DNA of 64,000 nt from contig JABFFZ010000016.1 of NCBI GenBank assembly GCA_013112725.1, positions 1 through 64,000 on the forward strand, given 5' to 3'. A program made the position numbers and the translations under genes. This stretch comes from Chloroflexota bacterium. Its GTDB lineage: Bacteria; Chloroflexota; Anaerolineae; Promineifilales; Promineifilaceae. Within the stretch, counting starts at the first letter, position 1. Each line of letters begins with the position of its first letter. Of this stretch, positions 34,261 to 43,192 are shown one piece after another. The notes under the pieces are model-generated. The model ran no database searches. It was given only the letters and a program-made list of their open reading frames with translations, and was not told where the DNA came from.

Positions 34261-35613
34261 ATGGCACTCTCACCTACAGAAGAACAAGTTGCAACACAGC
34301 CCCGTGTGATCATGGAAGCGGGCGTAGATCCGCTCTGGCGTATGGCGGCATATGTGTCATTAGGCGGGGCAGCTTTGTGGACTTTTTTGCTATTTCGTTG
34401 GATGACGTTTAGCTCGTTTGGCTGGACGCCGTTGGGGGCGGAACTGGCGTTAACTAACTGGCCGCCTGTTTTGCCCTATGTTATCTACAGCGGGTTGTTG
34501 GCGGCTGATCTGGTGGTGGGTATAGGGCTGCTGTGGAGGATGAAGTGGGCGCGCGTGGTGGGGTTAGCTACGGCCGTGTTTGCCATTCTCCTTGCCTTTA
34601 CCTATTTTGCCTTGCTGCGTGAATTTTGGGGTGCGACGGCCATTCTGGCTTTGTCGCTTTTTAAGGTGCTGCTGCTCACCCGCCAGGTGGGTTGGTCCTT
34701 AGCCTACCCGGCCGCGTTTTGGTTGGGCATCTTTTTTATCACACCTATGATCATCGTTTTCATCGTTAGTTTGGGGGAACGCAGCCGTTTAGGTACCGTC
34801 AACTACCCGCCATTTGAACTGGACAATATCGGCATTTATTTCAACGACTATGTCCGTTTTTTCAGCCGAGTCAGTGGTGAGTTTATTTACCTGCGTATCT
34901 TTGCCCGGTCGGTGTGGATTGCCATTCTCAACACCCTCCTTTGCCTGCTAGTTGGTTATCCCTTTGCCTATTGGATTGCCCGCCAACCCAAACAGTATCG
35001 CGGGATGCTCATTTTCCTGGTGATGATCCCCTTCTGGACAAACTTTCTGGTGCGCACCTATGCCTGGATATTGATTTTGCGCGATTCCGGTCCCATTAAC
35101 AATTTTTGGAGCATCACCCTGCACCAACAGGCCCTCTTGCTGGCTGACAACTCTGCCTTTTTTACCTGGCTGGCTGAAGCTACCTCTCGCAAACTACCGC
35201 TGTTGTTCAACCAACCGGCGGTGATGATGGGACTCTTTTATGGCTTTTTGCCGTTTATGATCCTGCCACTATACAGCAATCTGGAGCAGTTAGATTGGAA
35301 TTTGTTGGAGGCGGCGGCCGATCTGGGCGCCAATGCCCGGCAAAGCTTTATGCGTATCTTGTTGCCGCTTTCCATGCCGGGTATTGTGGCCGGTTCGGTC
35401 ATTGTGTTTATCCCCTCACTAGGGGCCTACGTAACACCAGACCTGATGGGCGGCGCTAAGGTTTCGTTGTTGGGCAACCTGCTGCAACAGCAATTTATGA
35501 CGGTGCGCAACTGGCCTTTTGGTTCGGCCATTGGGTTTATTATGATGGCTATTATGCTGGCGGCGACGCTGGTTTATTTCCGCACGCTGGCGAAGAATCA
35601 GCAGATGATGTGA
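34261..35613 (+). CDS. potB: Polyamine-type ABC permease with extra N-terminal membrane domain
   Basis: 450 residues, against about 280 for ordinary PotB. Residues 1-150 carry four additional hydrophobic segments, then the usual six-segment permease starts around SLAYPAAFWLGIFFITPMIIVF. The EAA loop contacting the ATPase reads LLEAAADLGANARQSFMRILLPLSMPGI. The extra domain is unlike the permease and its role is unknown. The ATG at 34261 follows AGAGGG. It is in one operon with potA (59 bases upstream) and potC (59 bases downstream). Confidence 0.88.
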   Translation: MALSPTEEQVATQPRVIMEAGVDPLWRMAAYVSLGGAALWTFLLFRWMTFSSFGWTPLGAELALTNWPPVLPYVIYSGLLAADLVVGIGLLWRMKWARVVGLATAVFAILLAFTYFALLREFWGATAILALSLFKVLLLTRQVGWSLAYPAAFWLGIFFITPMIIVFIVSLGERSRLGTVNYPPFELDNIGIYFNDYVRFFSRVSGEFIYLRIFARSVWIAILNTLLCLLVGYPFAYWIARQPKQYRGMLIFLVMIPFWTNFLVRTYAWILILRDSGPINNFWSITLHQQALLLADNSAFFTWLAEATSRKLPLLFNQPAVMMGLFYGFLPFMILPLYSNLEQLDWNLLEAAADLGANARQSFMRILLPLSMPGIVAGSVIVFIPSLGAYVTPDLMGGAKVSLLGNLLQQQFMTVRNWPFGSAIGFIMMAIMLAATLVYFRTLAKNQQMM

Positions 35614-35672
35614 ACCGTGAGCCGTAGACCGTAAGCCATATGTCGAGATCTTCGGATTTTGGATAGCAAATA

Positions 35673-36515
35673 ATGAGTACACTTGTAACCTCTCCCCCCA
35701 AACCGACTAATCTGGTAAAGCCGCGACCAGGACGGGAATGGGGCACGGCCGTGCGCGGCCGTTTGCTCACCTGGTTTGCCTACAGCATCTTTTTATTTCT
35801 CTACTTGCCCATCCTCATCCTGGTCATTTACTCCTTTAATGCCAACAAAGTAGTGGGTGTATGGACCGGCTTCACCGCTGATTGGTATCGGGTACTTTTC
35901 AATAACCAGGCGATGATCAGCGCCTTCAAGGTGAGCATGTGGGTAGCCACCTGGTCTACACTTATCAGCACCATACTGGGAACGCTGGCAGCCCTGTCGC
36001 TAGAGCGGTATCGTTATCGTGGCAAACTGCCTTTTGACGCTGTTATGTATCTGCCCATCATCATCCCGGACATTGTCATGGCACTGTCGGCGCTGCTCTT
36101 TTTTGTGATTGTGGCCATCCCCCTCAGCCGGTACACCATCCTCATTGCCCATGTCGCTTTCAATATCTCTTTTGTGGCCGTCATTGTGCGGTCGCGCTTG
36201 GCCGATATGGATCACAATTTGGAAGAAGCGGCGGCCGATTTGGGTGCGAATGAGTGGACGGCTTTTCGTCGTATCACGCTGCCCCTGCTCATGCCGGCTA
36301 TCGTTTCCGGGGCGCTGCTGGCTTTTACGCTGTCGCTGGATGATTTTGTGATCACCTTTTTTGTGTCTGGGCCGGGGTCAACTACGCTCCCGGTGCGGGT
36401 TTACTCTATGATAAAATTTGGCGTGACGCCGGAGGTTAACGCCATCTCTACGCTCATGCTGTTGGGTTCGACATTTTTAGTGGTCTTGTCGCTGGTATTA
36501 CAGCGTAGATCGTAA
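35673..36515 (+). CDS. potC: Polyamine-type ABC permease
   Basis: A 280-residue inner membrane permease with six predicted segments and EAA loop NLEEAAADLGANEWTAFRRITLPLLMP. The N-terminal 30 residues are polar and cytoplasmic, and the first segment is YSIFLFLYLPILILVIYSF. The C-terminal part contains the PotC-like LSLDDFVITFFVSGPGSTTLPVRVYSM. Pairs with the PotB protein to form the membrane channel. Operon member between potB and potD. Confidence 0.92.
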   Translation: MSTLVTSPPKPTNLVKPRPGREWGTAVRGRLLTWFAYSIFLFLYLPILILVIYSFNANKVVGVWTGFTADWYRVLFNNQAMISAFKVSMWVATWSTLISTILGTLAALSLERYRYRGKLPFDAVMYLPIIIPDIVMALSALLFFVIVAIPLSRYTILIAHVAFNISFVAVIVRSRLADMDHNLEEAAADLGANEWTAFRRITLPLLMPAIVSGALLAFTLSLDDFVITFFVSGPGSTTLPVRVYSMIKFGVTPEVNAISTLMLLGSTFLVVLSLVLQRRS

Positions 36516-36527
36516 CGGAGGAAAAAG

Positions 36528-37679
36528 ATGAAGAGTAAATTTGCTATTTTATTGTTGGTAATGGCCGTATTGCTTTTAGTGGCGTGTGGTGGCGGCCCAG
36601 GTGGCGGTCCCGGTTCGGAGAGTGGTGGGCCGACTGCCGATACCGATTCCGATGCTGCCCCTCAACTTGCTTCCGAACTTAGCGTCTATAACTGGGCGGA
36701 CTACATTGATGAAGATCTGCTCACCCAATACGAAGAGGAATATGGCGTTAAAATCATTTATGACACGTTCGCTTCAAATGAAGATTTGCTGGCCAAGTTG
36801 CAGGCTGGCGCTACCGGTTATGATGTCATTGTCCCTTCAGATTATATGGTGGCTCAGATGATCGAACTGGGGTTACTGGCGGAAATTGATCCCAATGTTA
36901 TTCCCAACTTTGCCAACATTGATGAGGATTTCAAAAATGCCCCCTTTGACCCCGGCAACAAACATTGCCTGCCATATCAGTGGGGCACAACCGGCATTGC
37001 CTACCGTGCCGGGCATCCCTATTTTGAGGAAAACCCACCCGATAGTTGGGCTTATCTGTTTGACCCAGAATTATTAGCAGAATATAGCAGCGGGGGCATC
37101 AACGTCTTGAATGATCAGCGGGAATTGATAGCAGCAGCACTGTTTTACCTGGGTTATTCCCCCAACTCTACTGACCGCACCCAACTAGAAGAGGCCCGCG
37201 ACCTGATTGTGCGCGCCAAACCTTACTGGAAAACGTTTAACAGTGAAGATTATGATGATTCGTTACTGATTGCTGATGAAGTCGTCTTGTCGCAATCCTG
37301 GAGTGGGGATGCGGCCAATGCCTACTGGTCAACCTACAGCGACGAAACCGGAGATGGCAACTGGTATTACGCCATACCCCAAGAGGGCGCGGTGAAGTGG
37401 ATGGATAATATCTGTATAACCGCTTCCAGCTCCAAACGCGACACGGCTCTCCACTTCATCAATTACTTGCTAGACGCGGAAAATGGGGCGGCTATTACCA
37501 ATTTCACCTATTACGCCAGCCCCAACGAAGCGGCCAAAGCATATATTGAGCCGGACATCCTGTCCGATCCGGGCATTTATCCTCCACCTGAAGTAGAGGC
37601 CAAACTGCAATGGTTAATTGAATTAGGGGAGGGTTTGTTTGTCTGGGATGAAATGTGGACGGCAATTAAGGGTCAGTAG
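36528..37679 (+). CDS. potD: Polyamine-type substrate-binding lipoprotein
   Basis: 383 residues with signal peptide and lipobox LLVACGGG, a Gly/Ser linker, then a PotD/PotF-like binding protein: LSVYNWADYIDEDLLTQYEEE, YDVIVPSDYMVAQMIELGLL and KWMDNICITASSSKRDTALHFINYLLD. Residues of the amine site in this family are Asp, Glu and Trp; equivalents such as W in YNWADYI are present, but specificity cannot be assigned. GGAGG upstream. Last gene of potABCD, followed by a hairpin. Confidence 0.9.
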   Translation: MKSKFAILLLVMAVLLLVACGGGPGGGPGSESGGPTADTDSDAAPQLASELSVYNWADYIDEDLLTQYEEEYGVKIIYDTFASNEDLLAKLQAGATGYDVIVPSDYMVAQMIELGLLAEIDPNVIPNFANIDEDFKNAPFDPGNKHCLPYQWGTTGIAYRAGHPYFEENPPDSWAYLFDPELLAEYSSGGINVLNDQRELIAAALFYLGYSPNSTDRTQLEEARDLIVRAKPYWKTFNSEDYDDSLLIADEVVLSQSWSGDAANAYWSTYSDETGDGNWYYAIPQEGAVKWMDNICITASSSKRDTALHFINYLLDAENGAAITNFTYYASPNEAAKAYIEPDILSDPGIYPPPEVEAKLQWLIELGEGLFVWDEMWTAIKGQ

Positions 37680-37687
37680 GTAGAATG

Positions 37688-37713
37688 TAGGGCGATTTGA
37701 AAAAATCGCCCTA
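37688..37713. terminator. Bidirectional hairpin between convergent potD and FHA genes
   Basis: TAGGGCGATTT and AAATCGCCCTA form a perfect 11-base stem with a four-base loop. It lies eight bases after potD and covers the stop codon of the FHA gene on the other strand. A related palindrome sits after ffh. Confidence 0.75.
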
Positions 37714-38697
37714 TTCCAGATTAAACTCAAAGGGGCTTGTCACCAGGCGGGTCAAAGGGGGAATAAAGGCGTCAATAAATGGCGTCAGGTCTCCGGGAGG
37801 CAGGGTGGGCTGCAAAAATTCGGCGATGCGGGTGGCTAACGGCCGTAACTGCTCCTGCCATTGTGGTTCACCGGTGTCGGGCGCATTGACCATTTCCAGA
37901 TGTTCGTCTCGCCAGCGCATGACCCATTTTCCCATGAGTGCGGCCACATCGTGTAGACCATCCATCTGCACTTGAATGTAAGCGGCCGTTTTCTCAATGG
38001 AGGCTATATAAATCGGTTTGGCCGTTTCTTGCAGGCAAGCCGTCCGCACTTCCTCCAACTGCTCCAACGCCCGTAAATAGGGGGCTATCTCTGCCAACAA
38101 TAGCCCAGGCGATATCAGGCGTGGGGGCGCCGCCAGTGTATTTACCAACCGTAACGAAAAAACGACCCGTTCGCTTGCATGTGCAGAGCCTTTACAAAAA
38201 AGCAGCTTAAGCGGGCCAAGCCATACCTGGTCATCGCTGCGCAGTGGATACGTCTGACCGGGCGTTAGACGGCTGCGATTCAGCCAGGTACCGTTTGTGC
38301 TGCCCAGGTCTTCAATCGAATAATCGCCATTCGCATATTGAATTTGGGCATGTTGCCGCGAAATGCCCTGAGCCAGGTCCCCATAGCGGGACATATCCAA
38401 CACGGTCTCCTTATTCGGTTCCGGATTATCCCGGCCAATCACCAATACCGGCTGGTTTTTCAGGATGATAGGTTCGGCAAAATCGAGAATAAAAAGGGCA
38501 AATGAATCAGGCGGCAAATGCTCAATGCGCCCGGCGCAGTCCTTTTCCTCCTGATTCTGCAGGGCAGCAGGCGAAGAAACACTCATGGTGGTGAATGCAC
38601 CGGGCTGATGAGCAATCAGCAGCACACCACAGTGAGCGCAGCGGATGGCGTCTGGTTTATTTTTGCGTTGACAAAAAGGGCAAAATTTTGCTTCCAT
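37711..38697 (-). CDS. Zinc-ribbon and FHA-domain protein
   Basis: 328 residues. The N-terminal zinc ribbon CPFC, 13 residues, CAHC is followed by an FHA domain at about residues 80-165 (VIGRDNPEPNKE, ISRQHAQI, YSIEDLGSTNGTWLN), which binds phosphothreonine peptides. A helical C-terminal domain of about 160 residues is of unknown function. It starts divergently from the Ser/Thr kinase gene with only 124 bases between, so it is a likely target or adaptor of that kinase. The start at MEAKFCPFC is two codons into the open frame. It ends in TAG inside the shared terminator. Confidence 0.85.
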   Translation of the reverse strand: MEAKFCPFCQRKNKPDAIRCAHCGVLLIAHQPGAFTTMSVSSPAALQNQEEKDCAGRIEHLPPDSFALFILDFAEPIILKNQPVLVIGRDNPEPNKETVLDMSRYGDLAQGISRQHAQIQYANGDYSIEDLGSTNGTWLNRSRLTPGQTYPLRSDDQVWLGPLKLLFCKGSAHASERVVFSLRLVNTLAAPPRLISPGLLLAEIAPYLRALEQLEEVRTACLQETAKPIYIASIEKTAAYIQVQMDGLHDVAALMGKWVMRWRDEHLEMVNAPDTGEPQWQEQLRPLATRIAEFLQPTLPPGDLTPFIDAFIPPLTRLVTSPFEFNLE

Positions 38698-38821
38698 AAA
38701 CAAATAAATACAGGATGCAGTTGGGTTACAGGATAAATAACATAATCGAATTTTCCTGTATAATCAAATTATGACGCTTTATTCTTGCGAGTACAATAAA
38801 TCGGGCGTGTAGGTTTAGTGA

Positions 38822-41656
38822 ATGTTCACCACGCGCGATCTTACCAATAACAATTTAGAGCGTGGTTGCCAGATAGGTGATTATTCGCTACTGGAATTGA
38901 TTGGCCGGGGTGGAGAGGGGGTTGTCTGGTCTGCCTGGGATAACCTTCGCCAGCGCGTAGTAGCCATGAAAATGGTGTCTACCGAGGGTAATGACCCGAC
39001 CATGATGGTTATGGTCTCCCGTGACTTTGAGCGTCAGGTTCATTTGTTAGCCAGTCTGGAACACCCAGGGATTTTGCCCCTTTATGAGTTTGGTTCCAAT
39101 GAAACACATTACTATTTTGTCATGCGTTATAACGCGACGGGATCCCTGGCTACCCGGTTGTTAGGCGGGCCGCTGCCTTTGGCTGAAGCGCTGCCCATTA
39201 TCGCCCAAATGGCCCATGCGTTAGGGTATTTGCATAGCCAGGGCATTGTTCACCGGGATTTGAAACCGACTAATGTGTTGTTGAGCAGTCAGGATGATGT
39301 ATTTCTGTCTGATTTTGGTCTGGCCCGGCAACTTTCACAAGAAACGCTGCCATTTCATACCGGACGGGGTACCGGGCCATACGCTCCGTATGAGCAGCAT
39401 GTTCATTTTGCCATGTCGCCCCAGTCGGATATTTTCAGCCTGGGTATTGTGGTGTATGAGATTCTTACCGGGCATTTACCCTGGGAGGGAGCGGCTTTTC
39501 TGGCCATTCAGCAAAAGCAGGAGGGTGCAGAACTTCCGGATTTGCGGGAATCTGGTCCCTCTCTACCGGCCAGTTTAACGGCCGTGCTGCGCCGCCTGAC
39601 TGCATTTAATCATCGTGACCGCCCGGCAACGGCTGTGGATGCCCTCAATCTGCTGCTAACGGCCGTGCCTGGCCTATCGCCCTCTACCGTTACCGCGCTG
39701 CGTGTGCCGCCACGCTCGATCAATGAGGCAGAATTAGCCACAAAAGATGCGGTATTTTTGCTTAATCTTTTCATGTTTGATTGGCAAAGCGACACTGAGC
39801 CTTACCCGGCGCGGCTGTCACATCTGGCTTTGATGGATGCCGCCGCTACTACCAGGCTCAAACCGCTGAACATCTCGCAAAAACAGGCTGCCTTTATGCT
39901 ACGCGGTGCTATAACCCATGATTACCATCTGGATGATTGGTGGCAGCGGACGGTAGACCCGGCGGAGCGGGCGCGGGTGTGTGTCGAGACGGTCATCAAT
40001 GAAAACAACACGGCCGTTTCCCTGGCCCTCTCTCGTTTAGTTGATCTGGTCAATCAGCAACCCCCCATTTCCCTGGAACCGGCAGCACAAGAGCGGCTGC
40101 TGCAGATCACCCTGGAAACCGATAACGAGGCCATACGCCAAAACGGGATGCAAATCCTGGCAGCTACCATGTCTCCGGCTGTCCATTGGCGACAGGTGGT
40201 CTTTTCGGCTGCCGGTGATGCCCGGTTAGCCGAAATGGCTCTGGGCGGTTCTGCCCATGCGGCCCAGGCAGCGGCGCTCATCGGACAGGTGCGCAGTCTC
40301 ACGGCCGTGCAAACAATCCTGGCAGCGGCCCCCGAGCGCGATATTCAAAAGATATTGCAGCAAATTCGGGCGGCGGCGGGGAGTCTGCCTGCTACTGTGC
40401 CCGCCGGCATGCGGGTCAAAGTGGCGGCTGCGCGGCTGCGGCAGCGCTTTTTTAGTGATACCGAACTGCTTTCTGTACCGCGCGCTGCCTTTGGGCTGCT
40501 GGCCGGTATTGTGATGAGTATCTTGATGGTGTGGGGGCTGTTTTCGCAGCCGGCGGCGCAAATGCAAGATGTGTTGCTGGCGCCTTATCCGGTGAGTGGT
40601 ATCGTCACACTGGTGACGGTGGATGATGCCAGCCTGGTGCGCTACGGTCGTTGGGATAGCTGGTCACGCTCACTTCATGCCGATATGGTGGAACACCTGG
40701 CAGCAGCCGGCGCCCGTGCAATCGCCTTTGACATGATGTTTGATGCGGCTTCGGCGGACAGGGAGGCAGACGGCCGTCTGGCAGCCGCCATGGCCGAGGC
40801 CGGCAATGTGGTACAGCCGGTATTGGGACAGGGTGATGGCTTCCACGGCGTCCCCGGCGCACTTCGATTTGAAGAACGCATTTTGCCGTATGCGCCATTT
40901 TTGGCCGTGTCTGCCGCTGTTGGTCATACCAATGTCTTGCATGATGGTGATGGTTATGTGCGGCGACTGCCCACGATCATGGCAGTTGGCGAAGAACGTT
41001 ACCTGAGCCTGCCAATGGCGGCGCTGATGGTCTTTATTAGCGGCGGAAAATCTACAATGGATATACCAACTATGGAAAACAGGGTGCTGCCGTTTTTGGG
41101 GCGCCGAATTCCGGTAGGTTCGGCAGGGGAGATGAGCATTTATTATGCCGGCCCACCGGCCACCCCTGAAGAGCAAACGTTTACCATGGTCAGTTATGCC
41201 GATGTGTTGGACGGCCGTGTGCCCGATGATTTGTTCAAGGACAAAATTGTTTTGCTCGGTATCACGGCTACCTCCGAACCGGATAGGAATCTCACCCCGG
41301 TTAGTCGCGGACGGCCCATGTATGGCGTGGAAATTTTGGCTAACGTCATTGAGTCCATCTGGTCAGAGCATTTCATCGTCCAGCCGGCTATGTTGGTCCG
41401 AATGGCCACTCTACTGATTTTAGCTGTAGTCACCGGGTTAATTTGTGTGCGTCCCTGGTCTGGCTTGTTATTTGCCGCTGGTCTGGCTGTCATTTATTTT
41501 GGGGTGGCTATGCTTCTCTTTGATCTGCGTGCGCTTATGCTAGATTTGCTCTACCCTTTTCTGACTATTGCTCTGAGTTATGCACTGGTGACATCCTATC
41601 GTTTTTCGGCCGAAATACGCCGCCGCCGCGAAATGATAGCAGCAGCGGTTTCTTGA
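38822..41656 (+). CDS. Serine/threonine protein kinase with C-terminal CHASE2 sensor
   Basis: 944 residues. Residues 20-280 are a Hanks-type kinase: IGRGGEGVVW loop, catalytic Lys in VVAMKMV, HRDLKPTNVLL and SDFGLARQ, with an activation-segment TGRGTGPYAPYEQ. Residues 285-550 are helical and possibly HEAT-like. A membrane segment near residue 560 leads to an extracellular CHASE2 domain (VTLVTVDDASLVRYGRW, ARAIAFDMMFDAASADRE) and three C-terminal membrane segments. In most CHASE2 proteins the sensor precedes the effector; here the kinase comes first. It probably senses an outside signal and phosphorylates partners such as the divergent FHA protein. Confidence 0.9.
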   Translation: MFTTRDLTNNNLERGCQIGDYSLLELIGRGGEGVVWSAWDNLRQRVVAMKMVSTEGNDPTMMVMVSRDFERQVHLLASLEHPGILPLYEFGSNETHYYFVMRYNATGSLATRLLGGPLPLAEALPIIAQMAHALGYLHSQGIVHRDLKPTNVLLSSQDDVFLSDFGLARQLSQETLPFHTGRGTGPYAPYEQHVHFAMSPQSDIFSLGIVVYEILTGHLPWEGAAFLAIQQKQEGAELPDLRESGPSLPASLTAVLRRLTAFNHRDRPATAVDALNLLLTAVPGLSPSTVTALRVPPRSINEAELATKDAVFLLNLFMFDWQSDTEPYPARLSHLALMDAAATTRLKPLNISQKQAAFMLRGAITHDYHLDDWWQRTVDPAERARVCVETVINENNTAVSLALSRLVDLVNQQPPISLEPAAQERLLQITLETDNEAIRQNGMQILAATMSPAVHWRQVVFSAAGDARLAEMALGGSAHAAQAAALIGQVRSLTAVQTILAAAPERDIQKILQQIRAAAGSLPATVPAGMRVKVAAARLRQRFFSDTELLSVPRAAFGLLAGIVMSILMVWGLFSQPAAQMQDVLLAPYPVSGIVTLVTVDDASLVRYGRWDSWSRSLHADMVEHLAAAGARAIAFDMMFDAASADREADGRLAAAMAEAGNVVQPVLGQGDGFHGVPGALRFEERILPYAPFLAVSAAVGHTNVLHDGDGYVRRLPTIMAVGEERYLSLPMAALMVFISGGKSTMDIPTMENRVLPFLGRRIPVGSAGEMSIYYAGPPATPEEQTFTMVSYADVLDGRVPDDLFKDKIVLLGITATSEPDRNLTPVSRGRPMYGVEILANVIESIWSEHFIVQPAMLVRMATLLILAVVTGLICVRPWSGLLFAAGLAVIYFGVAMLLFDLRALMLDLLYPFLTIALSYALVTSYRFSAEIRRRREMIAAAVS

Positions 41657-41745
41657 CGGGCTGGTGTGCCTGGGTTAGAATTTCTCGTCTTGTAGTATGA
41701 CCATGCATATCTGGCAAAAACATATTATAAAATTTACAGGTTGAT

Positions 41746-41777
41746 AAACGGGTTTGATGGGTTCCATCAGCCCGTTT
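41746..41777 (+). terminator. Hairpin between the kinase gene and ffh
   Basis: AAACGGG (41746-41752) pairs with CCCGTTT (41771-41777), and an inner TGATGG pairs with CCATCA. Followed by CATTTTCTGAG, 20 bases before the ffh start. It ends the kinase transcript or acts as an ffh leader structure. Confidence 0.7.
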
Positions 41778-41797
41778 CATTTTCTGAGTAAGATACC

Positions 41798-43138
41798 TTG
41801 TTTGAGACATTAGGCGAACGCCTGCAAACTATTTTTGATGGCCTGCAACGCCGCGGCAAACTGACCGAAGCGGACGTGGATAAAGCCATGCGTGAAGTGC
41901 GCCTGGCTTTGTTGGAAGCGGATGTGAACTACAAAGTGGTGAAGAGCTTTGTGGAACGGGTGCGCGAACGGGCAGTGGGGCAGGAGGTCATGCGTAGCCT
42001 GACGCCAGACCAGCAGGTCGTCAAAATCGTTCACGAGGAACTGATCAACACGCTAGGTGAACCGGGGCGTCTGAATCTGGGTATGCAGTCACCGGCGGTG
42101 ATTATGCTGGTGGGGTTGCAGGGTGCGGGCAAGACGACTATGGCCGGTAAGCTGGCCTTATATTTGCGTAAACAGGGGCGACGGCCGTTGCTGGTAGCCG
42201 CCGATGTGTACCGCCCCGCCGCCATTAACCAACTGCAAACCTTAGGCCGCCAGCTAGACATCCCTGTTTATGACGAAGGGCCGCAGGCAAACCCGGTTAA
42301 AGTTTGCACCAACGGCGTTAACCGCGCCAAAAACGACGGCCTGACGACCGTGATTTTGGACACGGCCGGCCGCCTGAACATTGACGAAATGATGATGGAT
42401 GAGATTCGCGCCATCAAACAATCCGTCAATCCGGTTGAAATTTTGTTGGTGGCCGATGCCATGACCGGCCAGGAAGCGGTGCGTGTAGCCACCGATTTCA
42501 ACCAGGCGGTGCAGATTACCGGCCTGATTATGACCAAGGTGGATGGTGATGCGCGCGGCGGTGCGGCCATCTCCATGCGTGAAGTAACCGGCGTCCCCAT
42601 TAAGTTCCTGGGTACCGGCGAAAAGCTGACGGCCGTTGAGCCGTTTCATCCTGACCGTTTGGCTAGCCGTATTTTGGGCATGGGGGACGTACTGACGCTG
42701 ATTGAAAAAGCGCAGACAGAGATGGATCAGGAAGAGGCTGCCAGAGCAGGTGAGCGGCTGATGAAAGGGGAGTTTAACCTGGATGATTTCTTGAAGCAGA
42801 TGCAGCAACTGCGCAAATTAGGTCCGCTGACGCAATTGATGGAGATGATTCCGGGTATTGGCAAGATGACGCAGGGGGTGGACATGAGTACGGCCGAGCA
42901 AGATTTGAAGCGCATCGAAGCCATCATTCAGTCCATGACACCCCAAGAGCGCCGTGACCCTAAGCTCCTGAAGGCAAGTCGTAAACGGCGCATTGCTACA
43001 GGGTCAGGCACATCGGTGCAAGAAGTGAACCTGCTTTTGAAGCAGTTCCGTGATATGCAAGATATGATGAAACAAATGCGCAAAGGGCGCGGCCGTGGGC
43101 TGGCTAATTTATTGGGTGGCCGGTTTCCTGGTATGTAA
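41798..43138 (+). CDS. ffh: Signal recognition particle protein Ffh (SRP54)
   Basis: 446 residues that deliver signal-peptide-bearing ribosomes to the membrane. N domain (MFETLGERLQTIFDGLQRRG), G domain with GLQGAGKTTMAGKLAL, DTAGRLNIDEMM and TKVDGDARGGAAIS, and a Met-rich M domain (MQDMMKQMRKGRGRGLANLL). The start is TTG at 41798 with no clear Shine-Dalgarno; the N-terminus MFETLGERL matches the family exactly. First gene of ffh-rpsP-khpA-rimM. Confidence 0.96.
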   Translation: MFETLGERLQTIFDGLQRRGKLTEADVDKAMREVRLALLEADVNYKVVKSFVERVRERAVGQEVMRSLTPDQQVVKIVHEELINTLGEPGRLNLGMQSPAVIMLVGLQGAGKTTMAGKLALYLRKQGRRPLLVAADVYRPAAINQLQTLGRQLDIPVYDEGPQANPVKVCTNGVNRAKNDGLTTVILDTAGRLNIDEMMMDEIRAIKQSVNPVEILLVADAMTGQEAVRVATDFNQAVQITGLIMTKVDGDARGGAAISMREVTGVPIKFLGTGEKLTAVEPFHPDRLASRILGMGDVLTLIEKAQTEMDQEEAARAGERLMKGEFNLDDFLKQMQQLRKLGPLTQLMEMIPGIGKMTQGVDMSTAEQDLKRIEAIIQSMTPQERRDPKLLKASRKRRIATGSGTSVQEVNLLLKQFRDMQDMMKQMRKGRGRGLANLLGGRFPGM

Positions 43139-43148
43139 TAGCAGTTTC

Positions 43149-43170
43149 GGGCAATTTCCCAAATTGCCCT
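43149..43170 (+). repeat. Palindrome GGGCAATTT-CCC-AAATTGCCC
   Basis: A nine-base stem with a three-base loop between ffh and rpsP, without a T-run. A degenerate relative (GACGATTTGCCAAGTTGCCC) lies after khpA near 43999-44018, and the potD terminator has the same plan. Confidence 0.7.
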
Positions 43171-43192
43171 ACAAAATGTTTGGAGAAAAAAT

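Noticed and set aside
40670..41176. 168-codon minus-strand open frame under the kinase gene
   Set aside because: Antisense to the CHASE2 region; composition and lack of motifs mark it as a shadow.
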